Source: Peronospora farinosa
Lineage: Eukaryota > Oomycota > Peronosporomycetes > Peronosporales > Peronosporaceae
Direction of reading: 5' to 3'
DNA: 64,000 nucleotides
Assembly (NCBI GenBank): GCA_947646735.1
Contig: CANTFK010000340.1
Span: forward strand, 1 to 64,000
The notes under the pieces are model-generated. The model saw nothing but the letters and a program-made list of their open reading frames with translations, made no database searches and had not been told where the DNA came from. Made by a program: the position numbers and the translations under genes. Numbering within the stretch: the stretch's first letter is position 1; every line of letters begins with the position of its first letter. This document shows positions 53,064 to 64,000 of the stretch, piece by piece.

Positions 53064-55076
53064 TCACTCATGAAGACAGCAGACGATGATGTCCTGATAC
53101 GTGCTCATAACGGTGCGAAGCTCGCCACGAGATAAATTCTCGCGCCACATTATCTCTTCGATATGGTGCTCTCCGTGAAAATACACACATAGCCGTTTAA
53201 AAAGCGTGAACACTGGGTTGGGTTTGGCAATTTTGGCCAAATACGCACGCTCCCTGTCTGTGAACAGCAATCGGCTAGCTACGCTCACAACTTGCGCCAT
53301 CGGCACAGTGCTACCTCCGTATCGTTCTGCTGTACGACTTCCATCCAACGGTGCCGTTGGAGGCGACGGTAACGCCAAACAAGCTGGATTCATAGGTGGT
53401 GTTGGAGCTATTGGCACGCTTCCAAGTACGCTTGTATTCGTAACACTACTATTGACCCGTTGGCGACGAAAGCTGGAAGCCGTCAATGCAGGAGAAGAAC
53501 TTCCGATAGAAGATGCGCCTCCATTGCCAAGCTCAGCTGCATATTCTCCATCCGACGGAATCATAAAGTAGATGTAGCGGTGGAGCTGTACAATAAATCG
53601 TTGCTGAAGCAGCCAGATCAACATATGGATGTACTCATTCTTTTTTGATGTAGACAAAGTCTTCATGTATTCACCAATGCGACGCGTACCAGAAAACGTC
53701 GATAACACCTCTCCTATCTCGTAGGGCGTGAACTTTCGCCGGAACTCCAACGCCTGCGGCGACGCAATGTGCAGATCTGCTTTCGTATTGACCTGATAAA
53801 TATTGTACAATGTGATTGCGTCCACAATACGCCCAAACCCCCAATAAACAAGATGTGCTGATAGACGAAACACTTGGTGAATAGGCACGCCAGTCTCCAA
53901 GGCAATATCTTGGAAACTCTTTAGCGGATTCACAGCCTCCACCAAGTCTCGGAGTTGTCGTGCATGATCTGCAGGCAGCTTATTCAGAATATTACTCTTG
54001 TCGGATAGTAGCAGAAGTGTATGGTACGGACGCAAACTTGCCATCCTAATCGTAACAGCATCCGTAAGTGTCAGCGATAATTTCACCCATCCATTTAACA
54101 CAACGTGCGCAGCTCCAGATTCTTCCAGTCCATGAAATACTCGCTTTAAATCATTTGCCAGCACACTTTTTCCCAATGAAACATCAATCAAAGTCTGCGG
54201 ATCGACATTCACAGTCGTCGACCCACTCTCCCCGTCCTTCCTATGATGATGGTGGTGCAATAGACTCGCTCCATTGGTTCCAGTGCCACCTCCTCCAGCA
54301 TTACTTGACATACTGTTACCACTCGTTGTACCTGCTGCAGCTGCAGCACTCATACTCGATCCACTGGTACCATTTAAAATGCCGGTATTATTGTTTCCTG
54401 CATTGCGTTCACTTTGTGCCAGTTCATCTCTCAATTGTAGCAACTCTCTCACTTCTTTTGACACAAAACGAACACGAAGTTCCTCGTGTAAAAGACCATT
54501 GGACAGCTGTGCTGCTACTGTATGAAAAGCTTGAGCACTGCTTCTTCTTCTAGCAAGAAGTTCCTCCTCGTCTGCTTGCTGTAGAGGCAGCAATTGGGTA
54601 TCAATTGCCCCATCCAGAGCTTCTGTACTTCTTGATCGTTGTAAAGGACGATCTTCCAGTGCAAAAATGACGTTAAACATGGTCGTTTCGTTCCCCGTCG
54701 AGCCATTAGAAGATTGCTCTATAACTGTAGGCGATGCACTTGAAGCCGATATTGATCCATTACAGGCTGTTGAAGCCTTTCCCGACCCATCTACTGGTAC
54801 TGCAGCCGGCAGACGATGCGATACTAGTACAGGATGACTCACAAAGCGCAAATCGTCCACTACCAGTTCGAAACTGGCATTGCATAAAGCGTTTTTCGGT
54901 CGAAAGAGTTTGGCCAATAAAGGCGCTGGAAGGGTGTGAAAACTCGATGCGTTTTCCAAGGGAGGAGAAGGATATCGAAAGGCTAAATTACATCCTTTAC
55001 TAATGTCGTCCACTACAAGCGCAACGCCCAAGAGACGACATCCACCACCGGGTCGACAACTTGCTTTGGTGTTCAT
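53064..55076 (-). CDS. NPRL3 subunit of the GATOR1 complex
   Basis: 670 residues, one exon, ATG at 55076 (MNTKASCRPGGGCRLLGVALVVDDISKGCNLAFRYP, the NPRL3 N-terminus). 'LAKLFRPKNALCNASFELVVDDLRFVSHPV' follows, then a long low-complexity insert (about residues 150-300: Ser/Gly, Ala and a His run) that is not conserved in kind. The C-terminal half has winged-helix landmarks: 'VNPLKSFQDIALETGVPIHQVFRLSAHLVYWGFGRIVD', 'FTPYEIGEVLSTFSG', 'MLIWLLQQRFIVQLHRYIYF' and the C-terminal 'FKRLCVYFHGEHHIEEIMWRENLSRGELRTVM'. GATOR1 inhibits TORC1 when amino acids are scarce. NPRL2 and DEPDC5 homologues would be expected elsewhere in the genome. Confidence 0.95.
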   Translation of the reverse strand: MNTKASCRPGGGCRLLGVALVVDDISKGCNLAFRYPSPPLENASSFHTLPAPLLAKLFRPKNALCNASFELVVDDLRFVSHPVLVSHRLPAAVPVDGSGKASTACNGSISASSASPTVIEQSSNGSTGNETTMFNVIFALEDRPLQRSRSTEALDGAIDTQLLPLQQADEEELLARRRSSAQAFHTVAAQLSNGLLHEELRVRFVSKEVRELLQLRDELAQSERNAGNNNTGILNGTSGSSMSAAAAAGTTSGNSMSSNAGGGGTGTNGASLLHHHHHRKDGESGSTTVNVDPQTLIDVSLGKSVLANDLKRVFHGLEESGAAHVVLNGWVKLSLTLTDAVTIRMASLRPYHTLLLLSDKSNILNKLPADHARQLRDLVEAVNPLKSFQDIALETGVPIHQVFRLSAHLVYWGFGRIVDAITLYNIYQVNTKADLHIASPQALEFRRKFTPYEIGEVLSTFSGTRRIGEYMKTLSTSKKNEYIHMLIWLLQQRFIVQLHRYIYFMIPSDGEYAAELGNGGASSIGSSSPALTASSFRRQRVNSSVTNTSVLGSVPIAPTPPMNPACLALPSPPTAPLDGSRTAERYGGSTVPMAQVVSVASRLLFTDRERAYLAKIAKPNPVFTLFKRLCVYFHGEHHIEEIMWRENLSRGELRTVMSTYQDIIVCCLHE

Positions 55077-56133
55077 GATTTAATTAGCTGAATCAAAAGC
55101 GTTTGATGCCGTGTTATCGGTATAGAAAGGTTTCTATAAAAAGTGTCATTGTTTGGTAATATTTCGCTTAAATGAGTTTCTTGGACTTGGTTTTTAGAAT
55201 TTGTTGAACACTTACGTATTTTAATCATAAAAAAACGTCGACTGTATATGATGTTTGATAGGTTCTCTGCACATCTTAAGATGAGCAAGTCTAGTCAGCT
55301 TGTGAAACAGGAAATAGAGTGAAAGGTCATCGATAGCAGCGATATCTGGGCGCAAACTGATCAGAATTTGCAGTTATAAAAGACCCGATCATGCAAGTCG
55401 TTGCATTCGATATTAATGCAATAGTATCAAACTGCAGCTTTTTGCGGTCGGTTTTTTACAAAAGTGTTGCGTTTAACGACCGATCCTTGTCTTCTTCTAC
55501 TGCTGTTTCAGCTACTGAACTCCTTGTCACGTCTGTTGCGATACACGATACACGATATACATGTGCGTAACTGTATGACTTTGTCGCACGATGTCGTCGT
55601 GATCCTTGATGGCTGGAGGCACTATCCTTTAGTCTCATTCCCAGCTCTTGATGCCTTCGTTGACGCTGTAGAGTGCAATTTGGACGATTGCGCGATAATT
55701 AAGTCACAACATGTTCTGTGGCCACGGCTGTTGAGCTTGGGTTCATTGTTGCACGGCATTAACGGACGGGCATTAACTAAATATCATAGTTTGCATCGTT
55801 CGTGCGTTCGTGTCGTCGTTCATTGACTGAAAAGACATAGGAAGGCTAAATCTTTGTGAAGCGACTTCGTCTTCTATGAAATAGAGGGGAGGCACCACCT
55901 ATTCGTGACATGCACTGCCGACATCGATGGCGCAAGAGGTTGTCTGATAAAGTACATGGATACCAACATACGTATGGATAACTATTAATGACTATATTTG
56001 TACACGTTGATAATTTTCTAGTTTTAAAGAGAATGCCGTCTCATTCGACTGCTTGGAACCCTTTCGATATATATATATATATATGGATAATGATGACAGG
56101 GGAGTGGGACTGAGTTGGCACCACCCTCACCGT
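55077..56133. other. Intergenic; no supported gene
   Basis: The plus frame 55464-55826 has a hydrophobic start but no domain and a poor context. An (AT)n microsatellite lies at about 56070-56086. The HAD gene's stop is at 56134. Confidence 0.5.
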
Positions 56134-56784
56134 TTACTGCAGCATCTCCTTAGACAGCTCGAGGTCGAGCGTCTCGTCGTGACCGCTGAGCTGCACGAGG
56201 AAGACGCCTAACAAACTCAACTGCTTTTGCAGCTGTGTCATGCTTGGGTTATCCAGCAGTTTGATCGATTTGAGCTGCATATTCGGCGTGCGCCTTGCCA
56301 CGTACTGAATAGCACAGCGGTCCACTTGTGAGTCTCCAAGAGCAATCACCTGATGCACTTCACGCTGTTGCTGCTGCACGTACACGCCATGTGTCTCGAC
56401 GGGTGCCATCTGCATCAAGCCGCGTTTAGCCAGCACGTCACGGTATGCAGCTATCTTCCACTCAATAGGTCGGTCTGGGAACACACGCTCGAAATTAGAG
56501 CGGGCAGAGATCACCGACATTTGCTCAAGCAGCGGCACTACATTGGGTAGAAACCGCTGGCACGAACGCTGGACCCAGCCAGACAGACCGTTCGTGACGA
56601 TGCAGCACGTGCCTATCTTCAGACAGGCCGTAAGAAAGTCCTCCACCTCTTTAGCAAGCTCTTCCAGCACGAGTACGTGGTCCTTGGGGATCTCAAAATC
56701 TTTTTCCTCTGAAGAAAAACCGAGTTTCGCCAGATGCGTATTCGGCAAAAGAGTATCATCCCAATCCAGTATGATGACTGTCAT
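56134..56784 (-). CDS. HAD-like hydrolase/phosphatase domain protein
   Basis: 216 residues from ATG at 56784 (MTVIILDWDDTLLPNTHL). Motif I is 'ILDWDDTLLP' (residues 4-13) with the nucleophile Asp and the acid/base Asp two positions on. Motif II is likely 'CIVTNGL' (Thr near 83). A later 'GDSQVDRCA' fits motif IV with Asp. A Lys for motif III is probably in 'EWKIAAYRDVL'. The rest is a Gln-rich loop and an all-helical end. HAD proteins are mostly phosphatases; the substrate is not predictable from this sequence. It lies between NPRL3 and the TIR gene. Confidence 0.85.
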   Translation of the reverse strand: MTVIILDWDDTLLPNTHLAKLGFSSEEKDFEIPKDHVLVLEELAKEVEDFLTACLKIGTCCIVTNGLSGWVQRSCQRFLPNVVPLLEQMSVISARSNFERVFPDRPIEWKIAAYRDVLAKRGLMQMAPVETHGVYVQQQQREVHQVIALGDSQVDRCAIQYVARRTPNMQLKSIKLLDNPSMTQLQKQLSLLGVFLVQLSGHDETLDLELSKEMLQ

Positions 56785-57442
56785 AGCAAGAACGCAAAAC
56801 AAACAGAATGATGGTAAGTCTACAGCCCACTAATGGAGATATGGAGGAAAAGAGAACGTCAACGTACGACGAGTAAGCGCAGATGATTGTTCAATAACGT
56901 GTGTAGGCAACACGACCTCTTCTTGGACGGCAGTACTAATAACGCGCTGGACTCCCATTATTACAATAATGCAAGGTGAAAAAATGAGGTTATTGCAGTA
57001 TTTCGTGAAATTTAGGTATGAAGTGAAATCAAACGTGATGAAAAAAAGAAAGTATAGTAAAAGTGAATGCAAGAGTGAAAGGTGGAAAAAAGAGCGTGGC
57101 TAGGGGTGCAGTACGACACGCCACTTCAAGAAGACTTGTATTTTTGGCCTTTACTGGATGCTGAGTTATAAAACAGAGGCACTTTTCTTTACGATCACGA
57201 TCATAATTTACCTTTTTGCGGTAAACTATGGTAATAATAATGAGATGTAGAGAGAGTAATTATGATAGCGCCGACTTAAAAATTAAAGATTAATTTTTAT
57301 GAGGCGAGACGTGACTACTGTACCACTTAGGCAGCCTATGTGAAGGGGTAGGTTTTCATGTATTAAATAGTGACAGCTACAATCATTACAGTACAACATC
57401 TTTATTCTAAAATTGCTGTCTCGCAGCTCTTCCTCGAGCTGC
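56785..57442. other. Upstream region of the TIR gene
   Basis: AT-rich. Minus frame 57072-56830 is hydrophobic but has no support. The divergent starts are 658 bp apart. Confidence 0.5.
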
Positions 57443-60400
57443 ATGGAGGCTTCTCTCGGGTCCTCTGTACCTTCTACGAAGCTACAACCCACACGTTCTT
57501 CCTTATCAGTCGTACAGGATCAATTTGGTAGCAGTGACCATGACAACGACGGCGAAATCGTGCAGAAAATCTTAAAAAACGAGAAAAAAACGAGAAAAAA
57601 CTCTGAACAGTCCACGTTTCTATCATTACCACGTAGCTTGAGCCTCGGCTATGAGCCCCGTCGAGCTGTTCTAGGGTATAATGACCCATGTATTTTATCT
57701 ACAAGTGAAAATGCGGAAGAATCAAGTCTGGACGTGCAGGAAGCAGAGAAAATGGAGCGGAATCTGACTCAGGAGGTGCTCGACATTTGCGTACCCCAAA
57801 ATGAGATCCAAGGGCTCAGTACGTCGCTGGATTTAGGTTCTCAGCCTAGTTCAGACTCTTTTTTTGCCACTTCGAAGCTCAAGGTGCTGTCTACAGGTGA
57901 GACGGAGTCTCTACAGCTCACCAACAGAGAGATGCGCAGACCTCCGACAAGATCTGAGCTTGTCAATATCACAACAGATGAAGAAGCTTTTTCCGCAATT
58001 CAGAGCAACAAGAAACTAGTGCCATATGCCTGGATGCTAGCACAAGTTGGACAGAAGACCAGAAGGAAGATTGGAGATATTAGGAACTCGTACTTTGCAG
58101 GTTGGCTCGTGGCTTGTTCGCTGTTTGTGGTGCTTTTGAACGCATTTGCAATTGCTATTGTGCAGCTAACATACCATTCCACGGGTGTGGATGATGACCA
58201 GAAAGGTGAGTGCAGACATTGGCTCAGGCTCCTCATGACGATGCACTTTCTAGGACTGCCGAATATTGTACTCATTGCTCCCGTGGTGTTCCCGAACAAG
58301 TTTTTCTCACTGTACAGAGCCAAGGATAATCGCATGATCCGATGTCCGTATTTGCTGTTTTGCGAGATGATTGTGACGTTTCAGCTCGGATTTATGATGT
58401 ATGTTGCAGTGAATCAGTTACTGAACGCGCCGGTGATTGTCAAGTGCCACGGTGAACTTAAACACAGTCAGACGATCCTGTTCTATTCTGCGACGGTTGT
58501 TTGGCTAGTGCTTTTCCGTCAGATTGTCATCTTCTGCCGCTTTCTGACGCATTTGAAGCTGCAAGCGGGCGGTTCGAATGATGCATCGCATACATCAGCA
58601 CTAGGAAGTTGGTTCATAGCGATGAAGTCGCTCTCATTTCGAAGGGAAGAGACGCGACTTGTGAAGGAATTTAAGAAGCTTCTCTATCGTGCAGTCGCTC
58701 GTGGTGATGTTCTTACGGTAGAAACACTGCTTTCTGAAGCACAGTCCAAGTATAAGATCACCAGGATGCAGGATCTATACAAACCACCAGTACTTTGGTT
58801 TTATGCCTTCGCAAAATCGAGGAAGAACCCGCTACACATTGCCGTCAAGCTGGGAGTACTTCGGATCGTCGAGCTGCTGCTTGACCACGGAATGGATGTA
58901 AACGTGCTCGATAAAGTGGTGCGCGTGAACTTTAACGTCGGCCTGGTGTTTAAGATTATCAGCCGCATATTGGTAAGTCAATGTGCGAAAACAAGAGTTT
59001 TGTGGAAAGCTCATGGATGCGTTTGTCTGTGCAGGTTCGGACACAAGATGGCCTTCGGTCGCCTTTGAAGACCCTCCTATGCTCAGTGCTGCTCCCACCA
59101 CTCCATGGTGCTGTTGCGGAAGGCTACGTTGATATCGTCCGTTTGTTGATCAGTAAGGGTGCCGATGTGAACGCGTTACCAAGAGCATCATTTTACTACT
59201 CAGCTGCAATTCTCCCACCAATTTTCGTGACAGACGACCCGCAAGTGCTACGCCTACTGGTAGCAAATGGTGCAAACTTTCTCCAAGTTGCGTCTGTATC
59301 TCTCACAGGGTTGGTTCGAACGTATGCAACGCCATTGCAACAAAGTACTTTCACGCTGAGATCAGATCTAAGTGACTATCTGCTGGAGTGTGGTGGTGAT
59401 GTCGCGCTGACCCCACTTCATGAGGCAGCTGCTACCGACAACGTTGGAAAGATTAAGTGGCTTCTTGCTCGTGGTATTCAGGTTGACACACTGGGAGAAC
59501 GTGTCGAGGGCGTGCATCGTCGGACGCCGTTGCATTGGGCAGCAGTTGTTGGCAAGGTGAATGCTGCTAAGTTGCTGCTCGAGAAAGGTGCTAATCCTAA
59601 CGCAAAAGACCGTGACGGCCGCACACCCTTGCATTGGGCAGCCAGAAACAACCACGACGAAGTGGTATCGTTACTGCTTGCTCACAACGCTCAACCTGGC
59701 GCTATTGATGATGAAGGTATCCCCGTCGTATGTTTTGCGGCGGAGGCTGAAGGCGTGGACTCGTCAGTTTTCTCTAATCTTGTGGCTGCCGGCGCTAATC
59801 TGCGGACTCAAGTGTCTGGCGGAAACACTGCGCTACATATCGCGCTGCAGAGAGAGAACCGACAAACAGCAGTATCGCTGATCAAATGCGGATCGAGTAT
59901 GATGATCACAAACGATTTTGGCAAGCGAGCTGTGGACTGCACGACATCTACTGAACTACAATTCTTGCTCAAGAAAGAAGCCGGAACTCGAAAAATTATG
60001 ATCTCATACACGCACACTCACGCGCAAATTGCGTCAAGAGTTCGTGAACACTTGGAATCGCAGGAGCAGCTAACGTGTTGGATGGATACGATGGATCCCA
60101 GCGGTATCGGTGGCGGCGCCGTTTGGCGAGAGGAGATCGCACGTGGTATCAGTAACTGCTCGCTGGTACTAAGCATTGTGTGCGATGGCTACACCAAATC
60201 TGAGTGGTGTTTGAAGGAGCTTGCACTTGCGAAGCTTCTCCGTAAACCAGGTAACGTGCATGCGTAACGTTTTGCAAGAACACTCACATGCTAACGTGTG
60301 TAATTAATGGTAATTGTAGTTTTCGGTCTCATTGTGGAGGAAGACCACGCAGCGTCTATGGCATCTTTGGAGGTGTGTTATCTACCACATTTACATGGAG

Positions 60401-61227
60401 TATGCGACGCGAATACTTACAAATTTTGTTTTGACCAGCTACTTATTCCGTACAAGAATCGGATTCCATTTAATGACTTTATTCTAGCGAAACGACAAGA
60501 GAGTTTTCGAGCCGTTGTGTTTGATATCGACGATGCTGCGTTTGCTCGAAGATGGCAAGTCACACGCCCGCTTATGATTTCAATCATGAAGGACGGACGA
60601 CACTTGGACAAAGAGGAGCGTGATAACGTCGCTTCTCGTGTTCATAGCCGAAGAAGGCATCGCCGAAAGACGAAGATGGATATTGCGAATGAAGAAAGAG
60701 AGGGTAACAGAACAGACGACGAAGGTACTGTGACGAGTCCGAAAGATGGACCTTTGCTCATTTATTCACCACTTGGTGCTGCGAGTTCCCTTCGAGTCAG
60801 GGTGATGACAGACCTCGAAGGTTTTGGTTTTATATGCCGCGTTCTGGAAGAAAACTGTCTGATTAAGCAGTTGCAAACTTCTTGTGGTGTGGTGCTGCTT
60901 GTTGAAGTACCCAAATCATCTGGTGAAAAGGGGTCGGACGAGGCAAAGGCAGAAAATTTTGTTCGAAAGCAGCTCATTGCCTCGATGACCCGTATTGTCA
61001 CAGTAGCGGAGAATGTGAACCCGCCGAAAAGAGTGTACCCTGTGCTCGTTCAGAACAACTTTATTGATCTCAGCAAGATGTACACTTTGGCGCGATCAGA
61101 GCTGTTCTACTTTGTGGATGGTGGTGGTTGGTCTCACAGTGTAGCGCGCTTGGTGGATCATCTTCGACTTAAGCAGGAACGAAGCAGTAGTGGTGGCGGC
61201 GTGAACCTTTTGGCTTCTAGTGCTTAA
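57443..61227 (+). CDS. Multi-pass membrane, ankyrin-repeat, TIR-domain protein
   Basis: Three exons: 57443-58972, 59035-60250 and 60320-61227, with introns of 62 bp (GTAAGT...TGTGCAG) and 69 bp (GTAACG...TTGTAG); 1217 residues. Start ATG at 57443 (MEASLGSSVP). Residues about 1-215: Ser-rich, disordered. Four hydrophobic helices near 219-243, 268-290, 302-325 and 343-365 ('VACSLFVVLLNAFAIAIVQL', 'MHFLGLPNIVLIAPVVF', 'CEMIVTFQLGFMMYVAV', 'TILFYSATVVWLVLFRQIVIF'). Then ankyrin repeats, at least six between about 460 and 800 ('NPLHIAVKLGVLRIVELLLDHG', 'PPLHGAVAEGYVDIVRLLISKG', 'TPLHWAARNNHDEVVSLLLAHN'). A TIR domain starts near 829 ('KIMISYTHTHAQIASRVREHL') and includes 'NCSLVLSIVCDGYTKSEWCLKEL' (Glu near 900, the place of the TIR NADase Glu). 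A second half after the last intron may hold another TIR-like fold ('VVLLVEVPKS', 'VYPVLVQNNFIDL'). Likely a membrane-bound signalling or NAD-consuming protein. Confidence 0.85.
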
Positions 61228-62854
61228 CTGAAGCATTTGACCCGACGGACAGTACGCTGCATATTTACGAAAGCTCCACAACAGTGCGTGCAGTCGATGA
61301 AGCTGCCAAATGAAGTATGCTCTTGGTTTTATTCATTTACTACAGGCTCTCTACTTGAGAGTCTTCTGCATGAAATGGACAAAGGATCGACGCCCATCCG
61401 ATATATTTCGATCAAAGAAGGTCACTTTACCAGTGCAGGGCCTTTCATCACATGTTGCAAACTGATGTTCAAGTCAATGTGGATGTTGAATCAAGGTCCC
61501 GAGATGACTCCGAAGATGATCGGTTTGATGCTCTGATCATTTGTTCTTGGAAGTGTTGCACTCGGAAGTTTTTACTGAGCTACCAACTACATGAACAACG
61601 GCTCGCGCTCGGATGTCAAATATCTTTCATCCACATGACTCTGTCGATCACAACTCAGCCTGGACAGCCCACGGGCCGACAAACCTCATTGAACTGTCTG
61701 TTATTGAGACTCTCAAAAGTGACTTGGTTCTCCTGATGTTTCCTGGCTATCTTCTCGAACACCTCATTTCTCGCAGGAATGCTAGTGATGGCGTTTCGAA
61801 TTGTCGAGAGCACGAATTCGCTTTTGAGAATAAGACACACATGCTGTTTGAAACGATTCAATGAGATGTTATAGAAGGCGTTCACGGCTTATCGACCGAC
61901 CCTTTTTCATCTGATTGTTCTCCTGTAACAAAGACTCTGTTGCGATTTTCCGTTCTGTATCGCCGGCCAGTATTCATCACGTAATACTGCGTGACATCAT
62001 CGCTTATAATCAATCATACACGCCTACGTGAAATCCTATGGTCAGCATTTGGTTGAAGCTCTGCTCTGGAGGTGTTGAAACATTCTTTCGGTAATCTTGT
62101 GTGGAAATGCCATATCAGGGCGACGGCGGCGCTACCAAAAAATCGCCATGCTGCCAAATATTCCGTTGCGCCGTTGCGCCGTCAACGCTGTCGGATATTG
62201 AGTAGGTGGTCCTGGTAGAATGGAGAATACTTCACCAATTTTTTCTGTGGCTGATATGCTTGAGTTTAGACGATGAAAGCTCTACTACAAGCTGATGCCA
62301 TGAAACCGTTCGGATTGCTGAAAATGGAGGATCGCAACACGACGATTTGTTCATGATAGGGTTCGTGACGGGATACCCGTTGAATCCTACCTCGTCATTC
62401 GATCGGGAGTTTGAAGACTGTTTGTGGAGTTGGAAGTCTTGGGTCGCTGGCAATGTGAGCAACTAACAAGGTGTTGCCATCTTAACTCGATCACATCATC
62501 TTAATGCACCAAAATTAAATTACTGGTCACTTGCTATCCATGCTCTTTCGTGAGCATTTGTACACAGCGGCAAGTGTACGTTCCAGGCCTTCAAGCACGC
62601 TATTTCTCCAAGCCGATATATCTGCGACGAATCTCTCATTGGCAATGGATAAGCCTAGTGTTTAGGAAGAAAACACCAGTCAGAATTCTCGCCATCAGAT
62701 GCGATGACGACAGCCGCAGGTATGAGGCCGTCCAAGAAAGCAACAATCGTATGACGAACTTGGCACAATTTGCAGCCGCGTAAAGGTATTGCTGGTGGTA
62801 CAGACAGAAGCGTACAATTTCTGAATGGTCCACCCCATAAGTTGGCTCATCGGA
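61228..62854. other. Gap with one gene-like remnant
   Basis: 61500-61865 (+) reads as disrupted coding sequence: 'NLIELSVIETLKSDLVLLMFPGYLLEHLISRR' (61670-61780) is gene-like but the frame is broken upstream. I do not recognise it; it could be a decayed gene or exons of a gene with introns I could not place. 61880-62850 shows only short frames, including a GCGCCGTT repeat near 62155-62180. Confidence 0.35.
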
Positions 62855-64000
62855 TTAGTGGTGGTCACGCGAAGAAGTGCATTCGGCTGTGAAACAGCTT
62901 GCTTTGCGCACGCCTTCGAACACACGGGAGGCGTTGCTTAACCATTCACGGAGCGAGAGTGGATGCGGGGGTGGTAGTGGCTTTGACCCTGATGCCATCG
63001 CAGGAACCGACGTCGACTGTGATGTAAACGAGGGTGAACTTGGTAAACTCAGCACGAATCGCTGAAACTCTTTTGCGGCATCATCAAAGTCTGTGGATAT
63101 ATTCGAAGCAAAACCGCGTGTGTTTGCCTTGTTCTGGCCCTCCTCCTTCTTGTTTCCGCTCGCAGGAGATGCCGTTAATGATAATGTAGCTAGTTTCGAT
63201 TCCCGGTGTGTTACCTGGTGCTGCCAATGGGGCAGGACGAATGACGCTGTGTTGACAATACTAGCATCGTCACTTACTGAACCAGTGTGCCTCGCTAATT
63301 TGTACGGAACGCGAACCAACGCTTGTGACCAAGCTGCCTCGAGTGCGCGCTCGTGAGCTGAAAAGAGCTCGTCCTCACGGTATAACAATTCCGAATCTGC
63401 TACATTGTTAGCTACGTAAAGTAGCTGCGCCGTATGCTTTTGACTGTTGCCAGATATATTCGGCAGTCGACATTGCTTGAACTTCTGCTCAATCTTGCAG
63501 AGAAGGTCATTCACAGATATGTGAAAAGCCAGCCCGTCATGAACAATCAGCACATAGTGGCAGATAGCACACAGAAACACTGCAATCTGGTACGACACAA
63601 CCTCCACTTGTTGTTCCGGCGTGAGTGCACCAAATCGCTGCGACTCATTCCGTTCCAATACATCCGCAAGGATCGAACTACTTAGCAGCGGTTGCGAGTC
63701 CAACAAAATTGTCGGATGGCCGGTTCCTCCAACCATCGAGACAGCAAGATCAATTCCAGTAGTTTCATGCCGATCCAGTACTACCGATTCCAAACTCCGT
63801 GTAGAAAACATCTTGTCATTCGTCTTGTCCTTCTGAGCCAGTAAAGAAAGCACGGTCGACTTACCGACACCTTCCAAGCCAAGTACACCTACGACTGTAA
63901 AATTGGTGAGTTCAAGGCACGATCCTAATTTTATCGACAAGTCCGTGGCAAACTGCATCTGAGGTGTAATAAGCTTCACACAAGTAGATGGTGGACTGAT
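62855..64000 (-). CDS. SMG9-like nonsense-mediated decay factor (partial)
   Basis: The C-terminal part of a protein: the reading frame is open to the window edge and its N-terminus lies beyond 64000. The visible 381 codons begin with 'CVKLITPQMQFATDLSIKLGSCL', then a P-loop-like 'GLEGVGKST' (GxxGxGKS/T), the switch-like 'TTGIDLAVSM', 'TILLDSQPLLSSSILADVLE', and 'AICHYVLIVHDGLAFHI', the order seen in SMG9. SMG8-SMG9 regulate the SMG1 kinase, which phosphorylates UPF1. The C-terminal 150 residues are Ser/Pro-rich. Not known for its own GTPase activity. Confidence 0.85.
   Translation of the reverse strand: MSPPSTCVKLITPQMQFATDLSIKLGSCLELTNFTVVGVLGLEGVGKSTVLSLLAQKDKTNDKMFSTRSLESVVLDRHETTGIDLAVSMVGGTGHPTILLDSQPLLSSSILADVLERNESQRFGALTPEQQVEVVSYQIAVFLCAICHYVLIVHDGLAFHISVNDLLCKIEQKFKQCRLPNISGNSQKHTAQLLYVANNVADSELLYREDELFSAHERALEAAWSQALVRVPYKLARHTGSVSDDASIVNTASFVLPHWQHQVTHRESKLATLSLTASPASGNKKEEGQNKANTRGFASNISTDFDDAAKEFQRFVLSLPSSPSFTSQSTSVPAMASGSKPLPPPHPLSLREWLSNASRVFEGVRKASCFTAECTSSRDHH

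Noticed and set aside
55464..55826. Hydrophobic frame of 120 codons between NPRL3 and the HAD gene
   Set aside because: No domain, and the first residues come from a chance hydrophobic run; no splice or promoter support.

Overview
This window reads as nuclear DNA of an oomycete, probably Phytophthora or a downy-mildew relative. The evidence is established-family logic: short (about 60-85 bp) GT-AG introns, a secreted pectin methylesterase pair, oomycete-type Ty3/gypsy, Ty1/copia and LINE elements, and compact housekeeping genes separated by a few hundred bases. No database was searched, so the organism call is an inference.

Layout. From 1 to about 38 kb the window is a transposon graveyard with two islands of interest. 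It holds: a 21-bp tandem repeat and unidentified sequence (1-1.0 kb); inverted and tandem gypsy LTR pieces with a gag remnant (1.0-3.9 kb); a decayed minus-strand gypsy element with one 320-bp LTR (3.9-9.8 kb); a plus-strand solo-like LTR (10.85-11.44 kb); pectin methylesterase copy 1 with a truncated promoter/signal-peptide duplicate in front (12.3-13.8 kb); a decayed LINE (15.4-27.6 kb) split by a copia element with 230-bp LTRs (17.45-22.11 kb); a gypsy element with LTRs, chromodomain and a perfect 5-bp target duplication (27.70-33.72 kb); copia/pol scraps and a repeat-containing pseudogene (33.7-36.0 kb); and pectin methylesterase copy 2 (36.3-37.3 kb) inside a second copy of the same duplicated unit.

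From 38 to 64 kb the window is gene-dense and nearly free of recognisable transposons. In order: a phosphotriesterase-like protein with a Cys4 tail (-), a two-FAIM-domain plus WW protein (-), a membrane-anchored GH18 chitinase-like protein (+), a GNAT/beta-trefoil/inositol-oxygenase-like fusion that has lost the metal ligands (-), a receptor-like TKL kinase (-), eIF3b (+), ABHD18-type alpha/beta hydrolase with five exons (+), NPRL3 of GATOR1 (-), a HAD-like hydrolase (-), a multi-pass membrane/ankyrin/TIR protein (+), and the 3' part of SMG9 (-), cut by the window end.

The genes do not form one pathway. They cover translation (eIF3b), nutrient signalling to TORC1 (NPRL3), nonsense-mediated decay (SMG9), sensing or signalling (kinase, TIR protein) and cell-wall enzymes (pectin methylesterases, GH18). 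The most unusual items are the TIR/ankyrin membrane protein, the apparent inositol-oxygenase pseudoenzyme fusion, the phosphotriesterase-like protein with a degraded active site, and the pectin methylesterase duplication that appears to have been split by about 21 kb of nested retrotransposons.
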